Shown here: positions 16,572 through 25,165 of the stretch, one piece after another
How the letters are laid out: each line of letters opens with the position of its first letter
Numbering within the stretch: the stretch's first letter is position 1
Assembly (NCBI GenBank): GCA_021796535.1
Contig: JAKABW010000002.1
Coordinates: forward strand, 88,964 to 152,963
Direction: 5' to 3'
From: Actinomycetes bacterium
GTDB lineage: Bacteria > Actinomycetota > Acidimicrobiia > Acidimicrobiales > Bog-793
DNA length: 64,000 bases
Program-made: the position numbers and the translations under genes
Notes under the pieces: model-generated
The model's input: only the letters and a program-made list of their open reading frames with translations
Database searches by the model: none
What the model was told of the DNA's origin: nothing

Positions 16572-17876
16572 ATGGTTGCAGTTAAAAAATTATCAGTTTT
16601 TCACCCCATTGCCCATTGGCGCGGGATGGAAAACCGCTTTGTGCTTGCACTGGCATTGCTGACTTTTGCTCTTTGGTTGGGTGCCAGTGCCATACTGCCC
16701 ATGCTTCCGCTCTATCTGACCAAGTCCGGTTCGGGCAGCTTGGGAGTGGGTGTCGTGATGTCCGCATACTATATCGGAGCCGTCCTGACGCAGATCCCCG
16801 CAGGCAAATTGGTGGACGCAATAGGTCCCGCTCCCGTTATCGTGTCCGGTTTGTGTGTGTTTGGACTGGCAAGCGTGTCGTTTGCTTTGATTCACGGCAT
16901 TGTTTTGGCCGTTATTTTTCGTTCCCTGCAGGGCATAGGTGCCGGCGCCGTGACTGTTGCCTGTTTGGGGGCAGTTTCGGCGACTGTGGAGAGGGGACGA
17001 AAAGGTGCTTCTCTGGGCATGATCTACGGGTCGCAAATGATGGCTACCGCACTCGGCCCGGTTATAGGCAGCATTGTGGGAACTGCCTCTTTGCGGCTGC
17101 TGTTTGTGTCGGCGGGTCTGCTCGGAATACTGACGGCTGTTTTTTCCGGATTTTATTTTTTCATGGACACAACGGCAAAATCTATTTTTTTCCGGCATGG
17201 ACTTTACCCCGGCAACGGTGCCGATCGGGCGGCAAAGGCTCCCGAACCGATTCCGGCTTTGCTTGGCACGGAGGCTGCGGCGGGAGAAGCAAAAAACATT
17301 TTTTTCCGAGGATACAATAAGATTCCGTTCTTGGATAAGAAATCCAAATCCCGTTTTGCGGCAGGTTTGCTGGCCTTTTCCGTGTTGGGGTATCTTCCCG
17401 GTTCTTACGAAGCATTTTGGGCTCTTTATCTGCACATGCGCCATGCGAGTTCGCCGGAAATAGGACTTTCCTGGACGTTGTTTGCGTTGCCTTATGCGCT
17501 TTTGGCCGTGCCTGCGGGTCATTTGGCCGAACATAAAAACAAGAAGTTGCTTATGGTGATTACCCTCGTTTGGTCGGGGGCTTTTGCCTCTCTCTATCCG
17601 GAACTGCACTTGGTGCCGCTGATCATAGGATTGGCTGTTTTTGAGGCGATGGGGGCCGTATTGGCTTCACCGACGGCAACGCTTTTGATATCGGACTCCG
17701 TGCATGCTTCTTGGCAGGGGAGAGCACAGGGGATGGCCGCTACCCTCTGGACCTTATTTGCCGGTGTGGGAGCACTTCTCGGAGGCGCTTTGTTTTCGGT
17801 ATCATACGGTTTGCCTTTTTTTGTGTTGACTGCCCTGCTCGTATTAATTGCACTTTTCCAATTGTTCTTGTTGTAG
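16572..17876 (+). CDS. Major facilitator superfamily permease
   Basis: A 12-helix-type MFS transporter of 434 aa. The motif A-like loop 'GKLVDAIG' follows TM2, and a longer charged loop near residue 220 separates the two six-helix halves. Overall it resembles drug/metabolite efflux members. The substrate cannot be inferred. It ends 34 bp before the riboflavin-kinase-like gene, so the two may be cotranscribed. Confidence 0.85.
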   Translation: MVAVKKLSVFHPIAHWRGMENRFVLALALLTFALWLGASAILPMLPLYLTKSGSGSLGVGVVMSAYYIGAVLTQIPAGKLVDAIGPAPVIVSGLCVFGLASVSFALIHGIVLAVIFRSLQGIGAGAVTVACLGAVSATVERGRKGASLGMIYGSQMMATALGPVIGSIVGTASLRLLFVSAGLLGILTAVFSGFYFFMDTTAKSIFFRHGLYPGNGADRAAKAPEPIPALLGTEAAAGEAKNIFFRGYNKIPFLDKKSKSRFAAGLLAFSVLGYLPGSYEAFWALYLHMRHASSPEIGLSWTLFALPYALLAVPAGHLAEHKNKKLLMVITLVWSGAFASLYPELHLVPLIIGLAVFEAMGAVLASPTATLLISDSVHASWQGRAQGMAATLWTLFAGVGALLGGALFSVSYGLPFFVLTALLVLIALFQLFLL

Positions 17877-17910
17877 TCTTTTGGGAAAGCTCGACGTTTC
17901 GGAGAAACAA

Positions 17911-18633
17911 ATGCCTGAGATCAAAGACAAGATATTGTTGGGACAGGTTGTCAAAGGAGACAGAAGGGGAAGACAATTGGGTTTTCCCACGGCCAATCTT
18001 GATCCCTCTCATACCGTAGTGATAAGCGGTGCCCTCTTGTCTGCAGTTGCTTTTGGTAAAGAAGAAAATACACACTGCGAATCAGGTCTGCAAACCGGAA
18101 AACTCCTAAAAGACGCGATACGGAGAACTTTGACGCAAGAAAACCTCTCGTTGGCCGATCCTTTGTCTTCCGATAAAGTGTTTTTGTTTGTTCATGCTCT
18201 CCTGAGGGAGATATTTGCCGCCGACGGTCCGTCTGCTTTTCAAAAAGAAGAGCTCACAGATCAATTCCTGGCCGAAGAGATTTTAAATTATTTTAAAGGC
18301 AAGAGCGTTGTTCTTGCGAAGGAAGCGCCGGCGTCCGGCATTCCCGAATTGTCTGTTATGTCCGACGGCGTATATGCCGCCGTGGCCGGAGGGGTGAGCG
18401 CCGAAATACTCCCGGCGGCCGTGTCTGTCGGTACAAGGGAACAGTTCTATGACCGGGGAATAAGAATCACAGAGGCTCATCTGATAGGTGTGGAACTGGA
18501 TCTTTATGACCGGCTGCTTTGTCTGCACGTCAAATATTTCATAAGAGCTCAGCGTAAGTTTTCTTCCATGATCGAGTTGATATCGGCAATCGAAAACGAC
18601 GTAGAAGAAAGTAAACGGCTTCTGTCTATGTAG
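17911..18633 (+). CDS. Riboflavin kinase domain interrupted by a ~110-residue insertion
   Basis: The ends of this 240-aa protein match riboflavin kinase. 'GQVVKGDRRGRQLGFPTANL' carries the nucleotide/Mg motif Pro26-Thr-Ala-Asn29. From residue 153 'GVYAAVAGG', 'VSVGTREQF', 'ITEAHLIGVELDLYDRLL' and 'IRAQRKFSSMIELISAI' follow the RibF C-terminal pattern. Between them lie roughly 110 extra residues (about 40-148), mostly helical and unfamiliar, where normal kinases have about a dozen. The usual FAD-synthetase domain is absent. ATG 17911 has 'ggag' seven bases upstream; the ORF-track start at 17848 overlaps the MFS gene. Activity is plausible but unproven. Confidence 0.7.
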   Translation: MPEIKDKILLGQVVKGDRRGRQLGFPTANLDPSHTVVISGALLSAVAFGKEENTHCESGLQTGKLLKDAIRRTLTQENLSLADPLSSDKVFLFVHALLREIFAADGPSAFQKEELTDQFLAEEILNYFKGKSVVLAKEAPASGIPELSVMSDGVYAAVAGGVSAEILPAAVSVGTREQFYDRGIRITEAHLIGVELDLYDRLLCLHVKYFIRAQRKFSSMIELISAIENDVEESKRLLSM

Positions 18634-20251
18634 GATTTCTGTGCCGGTTATGGGTGATGTTTGACGACGCAGAAGCCGTGGCGACGTCTATCGGATAAGA
18701 TTTGATGGCTTTGATCATGATCAGGGCATTTGCCGCCAGAGGAATTATCATAATCAAAAAAGTCCAGCGTAAAGAATCCGCGGTATGAGAACTTCCTCCC
18801 GCAAAAATATATTCTGAAACAAATCCGAACAGGGTCGGAGCCACCGCCTGTGCGGCTGTCCTCACGAAAGTTCGCGCCCCCTCTGCTCTTCCCCAAAGGA
18901 GAGGGGGAACTATATCCAGCCTGGCCGCGTCGATGGGAGGGTTCTGTGCGGCGAGTCCGAAGGCTGCCACCGTCAGATATGGCACGGCGGCGAGAGGGGA
19001 GTTTGTGATAAGAGCGGGGATAAAACAAATTGTGGTTAGGGAAGCCGCCCCTATGGCTATGTAAATGCGGCCGCGCAACACTCCGCGCTTTATCAAGGCA
19101 TCGCTGATGCGTCCGGCCAGCAACACTCCGGCGATGGCTCCCGCTCCGATGATCAACATCAGCAACCCGGCGAAAAATTGGTTGATTTTATACCATTTGG
19201 TCACGAATTCCATTCCGAAGGTGGCCACGCCTGCAAGGAAAAAATAGCCGCTTGCTCCGGCCGCTATCAGGATCATATTTGTGGGTATGCCCATGACGTA
19301 CTTTGTGGCAGTGACGATATTCAATTTGCGCGGATCTCTGCGCAAAATACGTTTGTAATCGGGTCGGATATTTAAATCGGAAGCCAGCCTCTGGGCATCC
19401 GTATTTCCGGCGTCTTGTTCGATGTTTTGAGTGACGTTGGAGTAGACGTATGTTTCCGGCCGTGCATTGGTATCCGGTGCTTGCCCGCCGTCTGATCTGG
19501 TGTAATCAAAGGGAACATTCTCTCGGTCTTGTTGTTGCTGATCGTTTTGTGCGTTCCCGGATCGTATTCTTCTGCCGCGTTTTGGCTCGGGCAGCTTAAA
19601 GAGAAATCTGGCCAAAATAAAACCGGGAATTGAAAGAATAAAAAAAGCTGCTCTCCAGCTGATGACGGAGACGTCGCCCGTTACCTCAAAACCCACGCCG
19701 GCACCCAGAAGTTCTCCCGTCAGGATATAACCGTAAATGCGGCCTCTTTCTGTGCCTGGGAAGTAATCGCCCACCAGAGAGGCGGTAATGGGCCCGGCTG
19801 CCGCGGTGATAAAACCCAAAAACACCCTTGTCATGAGGAGCCCGTCAAAGGTGCTGACCGTGGCGCTCCAGACCATGGTGATGCCCCATAAGAGTACGGC
19901 CAGAGCCAATATGGTGGTTCTTCTGAGCCTGTCTGCCGCAACCCCGAAAGGAAGGCTTCCCACGGCTGCCAGGAGGGAAGGAACGGTTACAAGCAGACCT
20001 ATGTCCGTGTTGGTGATGTGGAGCTGGGCGATAAGCTGGGAGGCCGAAGCTCCGACGGTTGCGGTGTCGGCGCTGGCCAAGCCGAGTACGCACGCCAAAA
20101 CCACTATAATGCGGGTCCGCTCTTTGCCTCCCAAAACGTTTTCCAATTGACGGTGCGTCCAGGAAGCCAGCACCGATATATTGACGGTTTTTCTTGTCGG
20201 ATAGTCGGGTAAATTAGGTTGCTGCGATATGGGCAGATCAGGTCCTGTCAA
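18626..20251 (-). CDS. MFS permease with long central loop
   Basis: A 541-aa major facilitator with motif A-like 'GVAADRLRRTT' after TM2 and a helical pattern recalling the Spinster group. A hydrophilic, Asn/Gln/Asp-rich loop of about 80 residues separates the two halves. Its stop overlaps the riboflavin-kinase stop by 8 bp (convergent). Substrate unknown. Confidence 0.85.
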   Translation of the reverse strand: MTGPDLPISQQPNLPDYPTRKTVNISVLASWTHRQLENVLGGKERTRIIVVLACVLGLASADTATVGASASQLIAQLHITNTDIGLLVTVPSLLAAVGSLPFGVAADRLRRTTILALAVLLWGITMVWSATVSTFDGLLMTRVFLGFITAAAGPITASLVGDYFPGTERGRIYGYILTGELLGAGVGFEVTGDVSVISWRAAFFILSIPGFILARFLFKLPEPKRGRRIRSGNAQNDQQQQDRENVPFDYTRSDGGQAPDTNARPETYVYSNVTQNIEQDAGNTDAQRLASDLNIRPDYKRILRRDPRKLNIVTATKYVMGIPTNMILIAAGASGYFFLAGVATFGMEFVTKWYKINQFFAGLLMLIIGAGAIAGVLLAGRISDALIKRGVLRGRIYIAIGAASLTTICFIPALITNSPLAAVPYLTVAAFGLAAQNPPIDAARLDIVPPLLWGRAEGARTFVRTAAQAVAPTLFGFVSEYIFAGGSSHTADSLRWTFLIMIIPLAANALIMIKAIKSYPIDVATASASSNITHNRHRNPT

Positions 20252-20407
20252 GAAGTTCTCCGATTATTTTATTTATTAAAATCATTTTAAGATCCGGGAT
20301 CCGCATAAACAGCCTACCGAGAATAATATTTCTGACTCTATACTACAATTCTACCTTCGCGTTACAATTGTATATGAGATCCGATTGGGAATATCGCTGG
20401 GCAATTT

Positions 20408-20791
20408 ATGGGAAGCATGGAAAACAATTCTTTGTGTAGGGTCGAAATAGGTATTGATGCGCTCGATATTTATAAAATGGCCTTTTTTTGGTCGAAGGCT
20501 CTCGGTTATCAAATAGGCGACTTGGACGGGGACGGTATCTATTTGGATCTCGTTCCGCCGATGCCCGCCATGCCTGTGGTCTTCGTGCAAAAAGTATCGG
20601 AAAAATCAAAAGAAAAAAATTCTTTCCATATAGATATTTATACAAACAATTTTGAAGAAAAAATTCGTGAGCTGTCGGAAATGGGTGCAGGATTGAAAGG
20701 GGGACCGCAAACGGGCGCCGAAGGCGGTCTGTGGCAAATAATGACCGACGTAGAAGGCAACGAATTTTGTGTATGCCTCGAAAACCAATGA
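20408..20791 (+). CDS. VOC (glyoxalase/bleomycin-resistance fold) protein
   Basis: A 127-aa vicinal-oxygen-chelate protein: 'EIGIDALDIYKMAFFWSKALGYQIG' begins the first beta-alpha-beta module, and 'HIDIYTNNFEEKIRELSEMGAGL' with 'MTDVEGNEFCVC' the second. Such proteins bind metals and small ligands; no specific reaction can be named. ATG 20408 or 20417 may be the start. Confidence 0.8.
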   Translation: MGSMENNSLCRVEIGIDALDIYKMAFFWSKALGYQIGDLDGDGIYLDLVPPMPAMPVVFVQKVSEKSKEKNSFHIDIYTNNFEEKIRELSEMGAGLKGGPQTGAEGGLWQIMTDVEGNEFCVCLENQ

Positions 20792-20869
20792 CAATTGCCG
20801 GGCACTTCGGCATCGCTAAATTCTGTGATAAAGATAAATAGGTCGAATATTTGATAAAAGTGTTGATAG

Positions 20870-20875
20870 TATAAT
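20870..20875 (+). promoter_or_regulatory. -10 element of tRNA-His
   Basis: A perfect 'TATAAT' 12 bp before the mature tRNA 5' end. The 'TTGATA' upstream is too close (13 bp) for a normal -35, so only the -10 is supported. Confidence 0.55.
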
Positions 20876-20886
20876 AAGCGCAAGAT

Positions 20887-20964
20887 GGTGGTCGTAGCTC
20901 AGCTGGTTAGAGCGCTAGGTTGTGGCCCTAGAGGTCGCGGGTTCGAATCCCGTCGGTCACCCCA
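20887..20964 (+). tRNA. tRNA-His (GTG)
   Basis: Complete cloverleaf: acceptor GTGGTCG pairs with CGGTCAC, the D-arm is 'agctcagctggttagagc', the anticodon loop 'ttgtggc' gives GTG, and the T-arm is 'cgggttcgaatcccg'. CCA is encoded. The extra G at -1 (20887) opposite discriminator C is the tRNA-His identity element. Confidence 0.97.
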
Positions 20965-20993
20965 TTTTTCCGTTAATCTCGTGCTCCGTTTAC

Positions 20994-21017
20994 AGAGGTC
21001 GCGGGTTTGAATCCCGT
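20994..21017 (+). repeat. Duplicate of the tRNA-His variable/T-arm segment
   Basis: 'agaggtcgcgggtttgaatcccgt' repeats tRNA-His bases 20930-20953 with one C-to-T change, 64 bp downstream. The acceptor 3' strand is not conserved and no D- or anticodon arm precedes it, so it is a fragment rather than a second tRNA. Confidence 0.85.
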
Positions 21018-21141
21018 GACAGTTTCTTTTGTCCCTATTCCGCTTCGAGAACAGGTCTCTTGCATCGGCATCACCGCCGGGGAAGCGGGCAGCGTCTGTC
21101 TTTTAAGGTTGGCGATGCGAAGGTAACATATGGCGTCAAGG

Positions 21142-21178
21142 CCCCGACCTTTTTGCAAACAGAGCGTAAAGGTCGGGG
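21142..21178 (+). other. Perfect 11-bp inverted repeat before tatA
   Basis: CCCCGACCTTT (21142-21152) and AAAGGTCGGGG (21168-21178) form a perfect stem with a 15-base loop, about 40 bp before the tatA start. No T-run follows on either strand, so it is not a classical terminator. It could be an RNA processing or regulatory structure. Confidence 0.6.
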
Positions 21179-21217
21179 GAGGCCGGTGTCGGCGGATCTT
21201 TTGCTATACTGAGTCCG

Positions 21218-21739
21218 GTGTTTGGCAGCTTGGATCCGGAAAAGTTACTTTTTGTATTTGTGGTGGCTGTCATAGTCTTCGGTCCCGATAAGCTGCCGCA
21301 AATAGCAAAACAACTGGCATATCTCGTAAAAAAATGGCATGAGTTGCGCGACAACACAATGGGGGAGCTGAAGTCGGGGTTCAAAGAATTTACGGGTACC
21401 GAAATGCCTTCTTATAAGACTGCTTCGATCAGCTCCTTTTTACTCGGGGACACAAAAAGTCCCCGCGACGGCGGAGAACCGGGCGCAAGCAAAGATCCGG
21501 GTGGCGAAACTCCCGGCAAAGGTGCTTTGGGTTCCGATTTGTCGGAACAAGACGGGGTCGTTGTGCAAATCACCGGCGCGGGTGTTTCCCTCTCCGGGCC
21601 TGTCGCTTCTCCGGATTTTACAAGTCAAAATCCCGGAGAAGGAGATGAGAGCGGGGTTTGCGGAGAAGAGGGAGCGGAAGAAGTTCCGACAGACGGCTTT
21701 GGCATGGGCACGGGCTTTTATGACCCGAGTTTCAATTGA
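21218..21739 (+). CDS. tatA: Sec-independent translocase TatA/TatB protein
   Basis: One N-terminal membrane helix ('LLFVFVVAVIVFGPDKLPQIAKQL') with the family FGPxKLP hinge, an amphipathic helix and a long acidic, Gly/Ser-rich tail (173 aa), which is more TatB-like in length. It forms the twin-arginine translocation pore or receptor with TatC, encoded 49 bp downstream. GTG 21218 is the only start that retains the helix. Confidence 0.88.
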   Translation: MFGSLDPEKLLFVFVVAVIVFGPDKLPQIAKQLAYLVKKWHELRDNTMGELKSGFKEFTGTEMPSYKTASISSFLLGDTKSPRDGGEPGASKDPGGETPGKGALGSDLSEQDGVVVQITGAGVSLSGPVASPDFTSQNPGEGDESGVCGEEGAEEVPTDGFGMGTGFYDPSFN

Positions 21740-21788
21740 GAGAAGAAGTATTTTATGTTTTTTTCTTTAAAATTTGGAACCGTGACTC

Positions 21789-22670
21789 ATGACTGATTCC
21801 GGGACTGCCGCAAGTAAAGAGAATACTTTTGGACAACCGGTCTCGGACCACTTGGCGCGCCGGACAACTTCCCGATTTCCGTCTAAGTTCAAAAATCCGG
21901 ACTCCATGACCCTAAGAGAACATCTGGCGGAGCTGAGGTGGCGTTTAATCGCTTCGGTGGCGGTCTATGCCTTCATGTCTGTTCTGGCATACTTTTTGTA
22001 TCCCCATATACTTTCCTTTTTGGAAGGACCTTATTGCAGGTCTGTAGTTCATTCCTACAAGCAGTGCGGACTTTACGTGCAGGGTCCTCTGGACGGTTTC
22101 ACGATCAGACTGAACACTTCCGCGTACGCGGCTTTTCTGTTGTCGCTTCCCGTGGTTTGTTACCAAATGTGGCGCTTTGTAACGCCCGGTTTGAAATCGA
22201 ATGAGCGGCATATCGCGGTTATGTTTTCGGCTTCGGCTGTTGTGCTGTTTACCTTCGGGGTTTATGTGGCGTGGCTTACCTTTCCCCATGCGTTGGGATT
22301 TTTAAATTCGGCCAGCGGCCCCGGCATCAAAGATTTGTATACCCCACAGAAATATATCTCTTTGATTTTGGCGCTTATGGCCATTTTTGGGGTGACGTTT
22401 GAATTTCCGGTCTTTTTGGTGGCCTTGGAGATGGCCGGGGCGGTTTCACCGCAGAGGCTTTCCGCCTGGAGAAGACCGGCAATTGTCTTGATTGTCTTGG
22501 TTGCCGCCATCGTCACTCCAAGCTCTGATCCGTTTTCCATGTTTGCCATGGCGATCCCTCTGTTGGTATTTTACGAGGTGTCGATCGTGGTGGGTAAGAT
22601 CGTCTGGCACAGGAAAAAAAACCATACAAAAAACGATATTTCTGCCAGTGAGTCTATTTATAAAGCATGA
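21789..22670 (+). CDS. tatC: Sec-independent translocase TatC
   Basis: A polytopic Tat receptor of 293 aa with the TatC signature 'MTLREHLAELRWRLIAS' after a 38-residue hydrophilic N-terminus. 'YQMWRFVTPGLKSNERH' and the late 'VTPSSDPFSMFAMAIPLLVFYEVSI' are diagnostic, and six hydrophobic segments are visible. It recognises RR signal peptides and acts with the TatA/B protein upstream. Confidence 0.95.
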   Translation: MTDSGTAASKENTFGQPVSDHLARRTTSRFPSKFKNPDSMTLREHLAELRWRLIASVAVYAFMSVLAYFLYPHILSFLEGPYCRSVVHSYKQCGLYVQGPLDGFTIRLNTSAYAAFLLSLPVVCYQMWRFVTPGLKSNERHIAVMFSASAVVLFTFGVYVAWLTFPHALGFLNSASGPGIKDLYTPQKYISLILALMAIFGVTFEFPVFLVALEMAGAVSPQRLSAWRRPAIVLIVLVAAIVTPSSDPFSMFAMAIPLLVFYEVSIVVGKIVWHRKKNHTKNDISASESIYKA

Positions 22671-22708
22671 TAATAACATATTTGTTATTTTTGTTCTAAT
22701 CTAGAGCT

Positions 22709-24352
22709 ATGTCCATCTATGCATCGGAAAATTTCACAGAAGAGGAAAAGAATAAACTCAGGCCGTACTTTACAAACCTTGAAGGTCCCGTTTTTGCTCT
22801 TGTAAATTTGCCGGAGGTTGTCAAAGGAGCGCTTTTTGCCCGCTATTCGCGTTCCGGAAAGAGTTTGAGAAGACTTTTTTTGGATGAGTTTGCCGACAAT
22901 TGGGATCTTTATATTTCCGAAGCTTCGGACAAAACGATTGGGGTAAAAAGAGCGGAAAAACTTTATGAAACCGTATTTTTGGAATACGGCGATGATTCGG
23001 TGGCCCAACTGGGCGGAGTTCACCTGGCATGCGAACAGGTCTCCAATCTGCTGACAAAAATTTTGGAACGGGGAAGGCTCATGTCGTACTTGGAGCAATC
23101 CACTAGGTATATCCAGTATGACCTGCCTCTTCCTTCCGGTGGTTACAGATACCACAGAGATCCCGGTGTTTTAAATTCTTCTCTGTCCGACAGGTACATA
23201 AATGACATGGACCGTATTTTTGCCATATACGGTCAGCTGTACGAACAGACAAACGCGTATTTGCTGGATACCTATTTTCCCGAAGGGGGAGATACCGCTA
23301 CAAAACCGGAATTGCGTGCCCTTAAGGCTTTGTCTCTGGATTTGCTGAGGGGTATTTTGCCGATAGGGACGGTTTCCAATATGGGCATTTACGCAAGCGG
23401 ACAGGCTTTTGAACAATTGCTTCTCCGGATGATGGCCAGTGACCTCCCCGAAGCCCGTTCTTACGGCGAGATGATGAAAACAGAACTGATGAAAGTCATA
23501 CCTGATTTTTTGTCCAGAATCGACAGAAGAGAAAGAGGCGGGGTCTGGGCGGACTACATTGCCGACTGCCGTCACGGTACGCAAAAGGCAGTAGGCGCCG
23601 TTTTGTACTCCGGCAAGTCCGGGAATACCCCGGTTTCAGCCTCACTCCCGACTCCGACTCCGACAAGCATCAAACTGGTAAGCCATGACGTCGACGGAGA
23701 AACAAAAGTGTTGGAGGCCATTCTCTTTGCCTGCACCGATTTGAGTCACGACGAAATCAAAGCCATGCTGCCCCTGGACAAAGATAAAGCCGGGGCAATA
23801 TTTGATGCTTACGTGGGAGAGAGACTGAATCGTCGCCACAAGCCGGGAAGGGCATTTGAAAGCACCGTATACAACTTTGAAATTATTTCGGATTACGGGG
23901 CTTTCAGGGATTTGCAACGTCACAGGATGCTGACGGTAGAGTGGCAAGACCCCAATCCGGATTTGGGTTTTTATGTCCCGACAGAAATTGTCAAAGCTGG
24001 GCTTGACGTTTTATATCTGGAATCAGTGCAAATTTCTGTTGAGCTTTATCATGCCCTGCGGCAAAATTTCCCGTTTCAGGCACTTTACGCTCTGCCGATG
24101 GCGACAAATATTCGTTATAAACTCGAGTTGAATGCCAGAGAAGCCATGCACCTGATCGAGTTGCGCTCCTCCCCGCAAGGCCATCCGAATTACCGCTATA
24201 TCGCTCAGGAGATGTATCGGCTTATCAAGAACGAAGCGGGACACGGTCTAATTGCATCGGCAATGAAATACACGGACTTTTCCGAAGTGCAAATAGGCAG
24301 ACTCGAAGCGGAAAAAAGAATCGAAAACAAAATTGACAGAACAGATAAATAG
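22709..24352 (+). CDS. thyX: Double-length ThyX-like flavin-dependent thymidylate synthase
   Basis: A 547-aa protein with two ThyX-like halves; normal ThyX is about 220-250 aa. The canonical motif RHRxxSxNExSxRY is split between the halves. Half 1 (Arg121) has 'RGRLMSYLEQSTRY', keeping the Ser/Glu/Ser/Arg-Tyr part but with Gly for His. Half 2 (Arg404) has 'RHRMLTVEWQDP', keeping RHR but losing the rest. Such long ThyX-like proteins occur in several bacteria. Whether this one makes dTMP is not proven. It shares the locus with Tat genes, with no apparent functional link. Confidence 0.8.
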   Translation: MSIYASENFTEEEKNKLRPYFTNLEGPVFALVNLPEVVKGALFARYSRSGKSLRRLFLDEFADNWDLYISEASDKTIGVKRAEKLYETVFLEYGDDSVAQLGGVHLACEQVSNLLTKILERGRLMSYLEQSTRYIQYDLPLPSGGYRYHRDPGVLNSSLSDRYINDMDRIFAIYGQLYEQTNAYLLDTYFPEGGDTATKPELRALKALSLDLLRGILPIGTVSNMGIYASGQAFEQLLLRMMASDLPEARSYGEMMKTELMKVIPDFLSRIDRRERGGVWADYIADCRHGTQKAVGAVLYSGKSGNTPVSASLPTPTPTSIKLVSHDVDGETKVLEAILFACTDLSHDEIKAMLPLDKDKAGAIFDAYVGERLNRRHKPGRAFESTVYNFEIISDYGAFRDLQRHRMLTVEWQDPNPDLGFYVPTEIVKAGLDVLYLESVQISVELYHALRQNFPFQALYALPMATNIRYKLELNAREAMHLIELRSSPQGHPNYRYIAQEMYRLIKNEAGHGLIASAMKYTDFSEVQIGRLEAEKRIENKIDRTDK

Positions 24353-24381
24353 TGCCTTTTTTTGAAATAGGGGCACTGTTT
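24351..24381 (+). terminator. Terminator after the ThyX-like gene
   Basis: Stem AGTGCC/GGCACT, overlapping the stop codon, is followed by 'GTTTTGTT'. The loop is 15 bases and contains a T-run, so strength is moderate. Confidence 0.6.
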
Positions 24382-24479
24382 TGTTCCGAACGATTTGTTC
24401 CGAACCTATTTCGGCAAAATGTTTGGGAAAGTGTTGAAACTGGGCAATAAATAATGACTCTGTATTATAACGGATATGA

Positions 24480-24509
24480 TTGAGAGGCTAATATTTGCCG
24501 TATTGTAAT
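24480..24509 (+). promoter_or_regulatory. Predicted promoter of the DUF4193 operon
   Basis: 'TTGAGA' (24480-24485), an 18-bp spacer and 'TGTAAT' (24504-24509), 77 bp before the start at 24587. Confidence 0.45.
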
Positions 24510-24586
24510 AGGGATGAGTGTTTGGCGTATGAAAACTTACGGCAGCAGGGAACAGTTTTTGGCAGAAAGAAATTGAGGACCGATTA

Positions 24587-25165
24587 ATGAGTGTATTTGA
24601 TGACGATCTTAATCACGATTCAGACGACATCGATAACCTTGATTTAGAGGACGGCTTGGACGCCTTGGAGGATTTGGACGACTTGGAGGATTTGGAGGAT
24701 ATCGATACTCTGGATCTCGATGACGAGTTGGTAGGTTTGGATGAAATAGATGATCTGACCGAAATCGATGAAGTGGATGATCTGGATTTGGCCGACGATG
24801 TTGACTTGCTGGACGAAGACGAGTCCCAACTTGAGTCCGTAAAAAGAAAATCTTCTTCAAAGAAAAGATCCGTTGCTTCCGATATCCAAGACGGGGAAAC
24901 GGCTTCGCAGGATTTTTCCGATGACGACGACGAAGAAGAAGACGAGGAGGAAGAAGCCAGCCTGGACGAAATCTTAAAAGAGCGTTTGGTAGTGGATGAT
25001 GCGGATGAAGATGAACTGGAATCCCGCGATGACGACAGAATAGACGAACTGGATCAGGTACTGCCTAAGCAGCCCGACGAATTTGTCTGTCAATCGTGTT
25101 TTTTGGTGAAAAAACAAATTCAGTTGGCTGACAAAAAGCGCATGATTTGCAGGGATTGCATATGA
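24587..25165 (+). CDS. DUF4193 protein with acidic N-terminus and C-terminal zinc ribbon
   Basis: The C-terminal 35 residues 'FVCQSCFLVKKQ...RMICRDC' form the CxxC...CxxC ribbon that defines actinobacterial DUF4193. The first 150 residues are extraordinarily Asp/Glu/Leu-rich ('LEDLDDLEDLEDIDTLD'), with one Lys/Arg/Ser island near residue 85. At 192 aa it is about twice the usual family length. Function unknown; co-translation with the next gene (ATGA overlap) implies a shared role. Confidence 0.85.
   Translation: MSVFDDDLNHDSDDIDNLDLEDGLDALEDLDDLEDLEDIDTLDLDDELVGLDEIDDLTEIDEVDDLDLADDVDLLDEDESQLESVKRKSSSKKRSVASDIQDGETASQDFSDDDDEEEDEEEEASLDEILKERLVVDDADEDELESRDDDRIDELDQVLPKQPDEFVCQSCFLVKKQIQLADKKRMICRDCI

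Noticed and set aside
20922-21212. 96-aa ORF starting inside tRNA-His
   Set aside because: It begins in a tRNA gene and runs through its duplicated arm; a chance open frame.
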